A DNA stretch of 64,000 bases, from contig CAVSND010000006.1 in the NCBI GenBank assembly GCA_963729215.1, forward strand, positions 295,362 to 359,361, written 5' to 3'. The DNA is from CAVQJU01 sp963729215. GTDB taxonomy: Bacteria; Acidobacteriota; Vicinamibacteria; Vicinamibacterales; CAVVIG01. Below, one piece after another: positions 62,742 through 64,000 of this stretch; the stretch's first letter is position 1, and each line of letters starts with the position of its first letter. Below the pieces are notes generated by a model, which had not been told where the DNA came from, made no database searches, and saw only the letters and a list, made by a program, of their open reading frames with translations. The position numbers were made by a program, and so were the translations under genes.

Positions 62742-63006
62742 CGGTCTTCTCCTTCGCTACGCGGCTGTGGATTGCGCCCACGAGCAGCTGAGGCGAGCGA
62801 CAGGGAAGCAGACGCTGTGCCAACTCCATCCCGGTCCACCAGGAGAGAACGACTGGGAATTTTCCGTGGCGCACGAACTTCCGGAGCCGCTAACTCCGAT
62901 GGTTCGTGGTCTCGCCGGAGGCTTGGAGATTCTTCAGGTGGCTGGATTCGGCTGAGCTCGCTCGTCGGCGTCCCCAGGGCGCCACGCGCTGCCCTCCGCT
63001 ATCGGC

Positions 63007-63990
63007 TCATTGCCCCGCCGCCGCCGCCCTCTCGTCAGCGCGCGCGCCGCTCAGGATGCCGCCAAGCCCGAGGTTCCCCTCGTGGCAGGCGTACTCATAA
63101 ATCTGCGCCTTCGAGCGCAGCATCGGAATCATCGCGGTCCACGACCGCGTCCACGTCGTATCGTCCGACACCGTGAAGGCGTATTCGAGGCGATCGGGGC
63201 TGACCCGGGTGAAGCGCTCGACCAGGTGCAGGTTCTCATGCGAGCCGCGGAAGTTGCTCTTCGGCGAAAAGTTCGTCGTGTCGACGACGAGCGTGTCGCC
63301 TTCCCAGCGGCCGCGCGAGTCGCCGAGCCAGTGCCGAATCTCCTTCCCGAGATGCGGACGGCCGTCCATGTAGATGACGCGCGCGTCGTGGATGGCCTCC
63401 ATCCGGAACACCACGGTGTCGCGCGACTGGACGATCTGGTAGTAGCTCATGTAGGCGGGCTGCGTCCGCGGCACGCCGAACGTGATGCAGCGCTCGCTCA
63501 GCGAGCGATCCTCCGGCCCCCGGGGCACTTCCGGTCTCGCCGCCGCGTCGGCCGCGGCGCGCTGCACGGCGAACGGCGTCAGCGCCGGGACCCTGCCGTC
63601 CGGCGGATCGGTAATAAGAGATGTCCGGTTGTCGAAGACCCGATCGGGCAGCCAGAACTGGTTGTAGTCGCCGGTGCGGCCGTCGACGGACACGAACTTC
63701 TCGGGGTTGGTCAACAGGGCCGTGTAAAGATTGTCGCCGAACGCCGCGTCGCCCTCGCCGTTGAACAGCCGCGCCGACCGCTCCTTCAACGTCGCCAGCT
63801 CGGCGTCCGTCAGCGTCGCCCGGCCCGCGAACGCGACCGGGCGTTCGAGCGGCGTCGCGTTGTCGTTCGCCCACGTGCCCTGAAGATCGGGCTGGCCGTC
63901 GGCGGTCCGCCCGACTTTCCAGGCAGGTTTTTGCGCTGAGAGGGTCACCGCCACCGTCAGAATCGCGATCGTCAGCAGAATCTTCTTCAT
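63007..63990 (-). CDS. Secreted protein of repeated acidobacterial family
   Basis: Exported protein of 327 aa with a signal peptide to SAQ. It has the family marks seen at 16321, 18372 and 28097: GRTADGQPDLQGTW at the start, then QIVQSRDTVVFRMEA, RVIYMDGRPHLG, WLGDSRGRWEGDTLVVDTTNF, HLVERFTRVSPDRLEYAFTV and a C-terminal ACHEGN-type segment. Close to 18372 in the DSRGRWEGDTLVVDTT block. The 264-nt spacer to the gene at 62741 shows no gene. Function unknown. Confidence 0.85.
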   Translation of the reverse strand: MKKILLTIAILTVAVTLSAQKPAWKVGRTADGQPDLQGTWANDNATPLERPVAFAGRATLTDAELATLKERSARLFNGEGDAAFGDNLYTALLTNPEKFVSVDGRTGDYNQFWLPDRVFDNRTSLITDPPDGRVPALTPFAVQRAAADAAARPEVPRGPEDRSLSERCITFGVPRTQPAYMSYYQIVQSRDTVVFRMEAIHDARVIYMDGRPHLGKEIRHWLGDSRGRWEGDTLVVDTTNFSPKSNFRGSHENLHLVERFTRVSPDRLEYAFTVSDDTTWTRSWTAMIPMLRSKAQIYEYACHEGNLGLGGILSGARADERAAAAGQ

Positions 63991-64000
63991 GGCGCCTCCG

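Overview
The window is high-GC bacterial chromosome that looks like Acidobacteriota, probably of the Vicinamibacteria type. This is inferred from gene content: an Oar/SusC-like TonB receptor with an N-terminal carboxypeptidase-regulatory domain, an acidobacterial VWFA-related protein, a CRTAC1 (ASPIC/UnbV) protein beside a TPR lipoprotein, SYLF proteins, PQQ enzymes, and several copies of a secreted family of unknown function (five domains in four proteins). No rRNA, tRNA, CRISPR array, phage or transposase was seen. Most predicted products are exported: cell envelope, periplasm or outer membrane.

Layout. 0-8.5 kb: a BON protein and an ElaB-like anchor, a small orphan protein, then a tamA-tamB pair that builds the outer membrane. 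8.5-18 kb: SYLF protein, two small secreted proteins, a TetR regulator with an alpha/beta hydrolase and a matching pair of palindromic operators, a LolA-like protein, a histidine phosphatase and a type B carboxylesterase. 16-29 kb: secreted family of unknown function, a cytochrome c/copper monooxygenase-like protein, a TonB receptor, and CRTAC1 plus TPR proteins. 29-36.5 kb: a tight five-gene operon of PAP2 phosphatase, outer membrane barrel, kinase-like periplasmic protein, nucleotide transporter-like protein, and a symporter fused to a solute-binding domain. 36.5-46.5 kb: a broken kinase-like fragment, PhoU, a giant hybrid sensor kinase, a metallo-beta-lactamase-fold protein and a Kef-type antiporter. 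46.5-64 kb: PQQ sugar dehydrogenase, VWFA protein, HAD phosphatase, TPR/DUF2914 protein, exonuclease-like protein, quinoprotein, triple NTF2-like protein, hydrolase, two DUF6644-like membrane proteins, phosphoesterase, DUF481 barrel and a decayed SYLF gene.

Two patterns stand out at the scale of the whole window. First, eight genes are split by twelve single-base frameshifts. Eleven are explained by one extra base, nearly always as a lengthened homopolymer, and one by a missing base. This looks like uncorrected sequencing error, but the pattern deserves checking. Second, intergenic spaces hold hairpins built from degenerate short tandem units. There are three families: AACGCAGAGATCGC, CACGAAG and AACGTAGAACG. 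Several sit at gene ends or in divergent promoter regions, and one composite type sits flush against stop codons.
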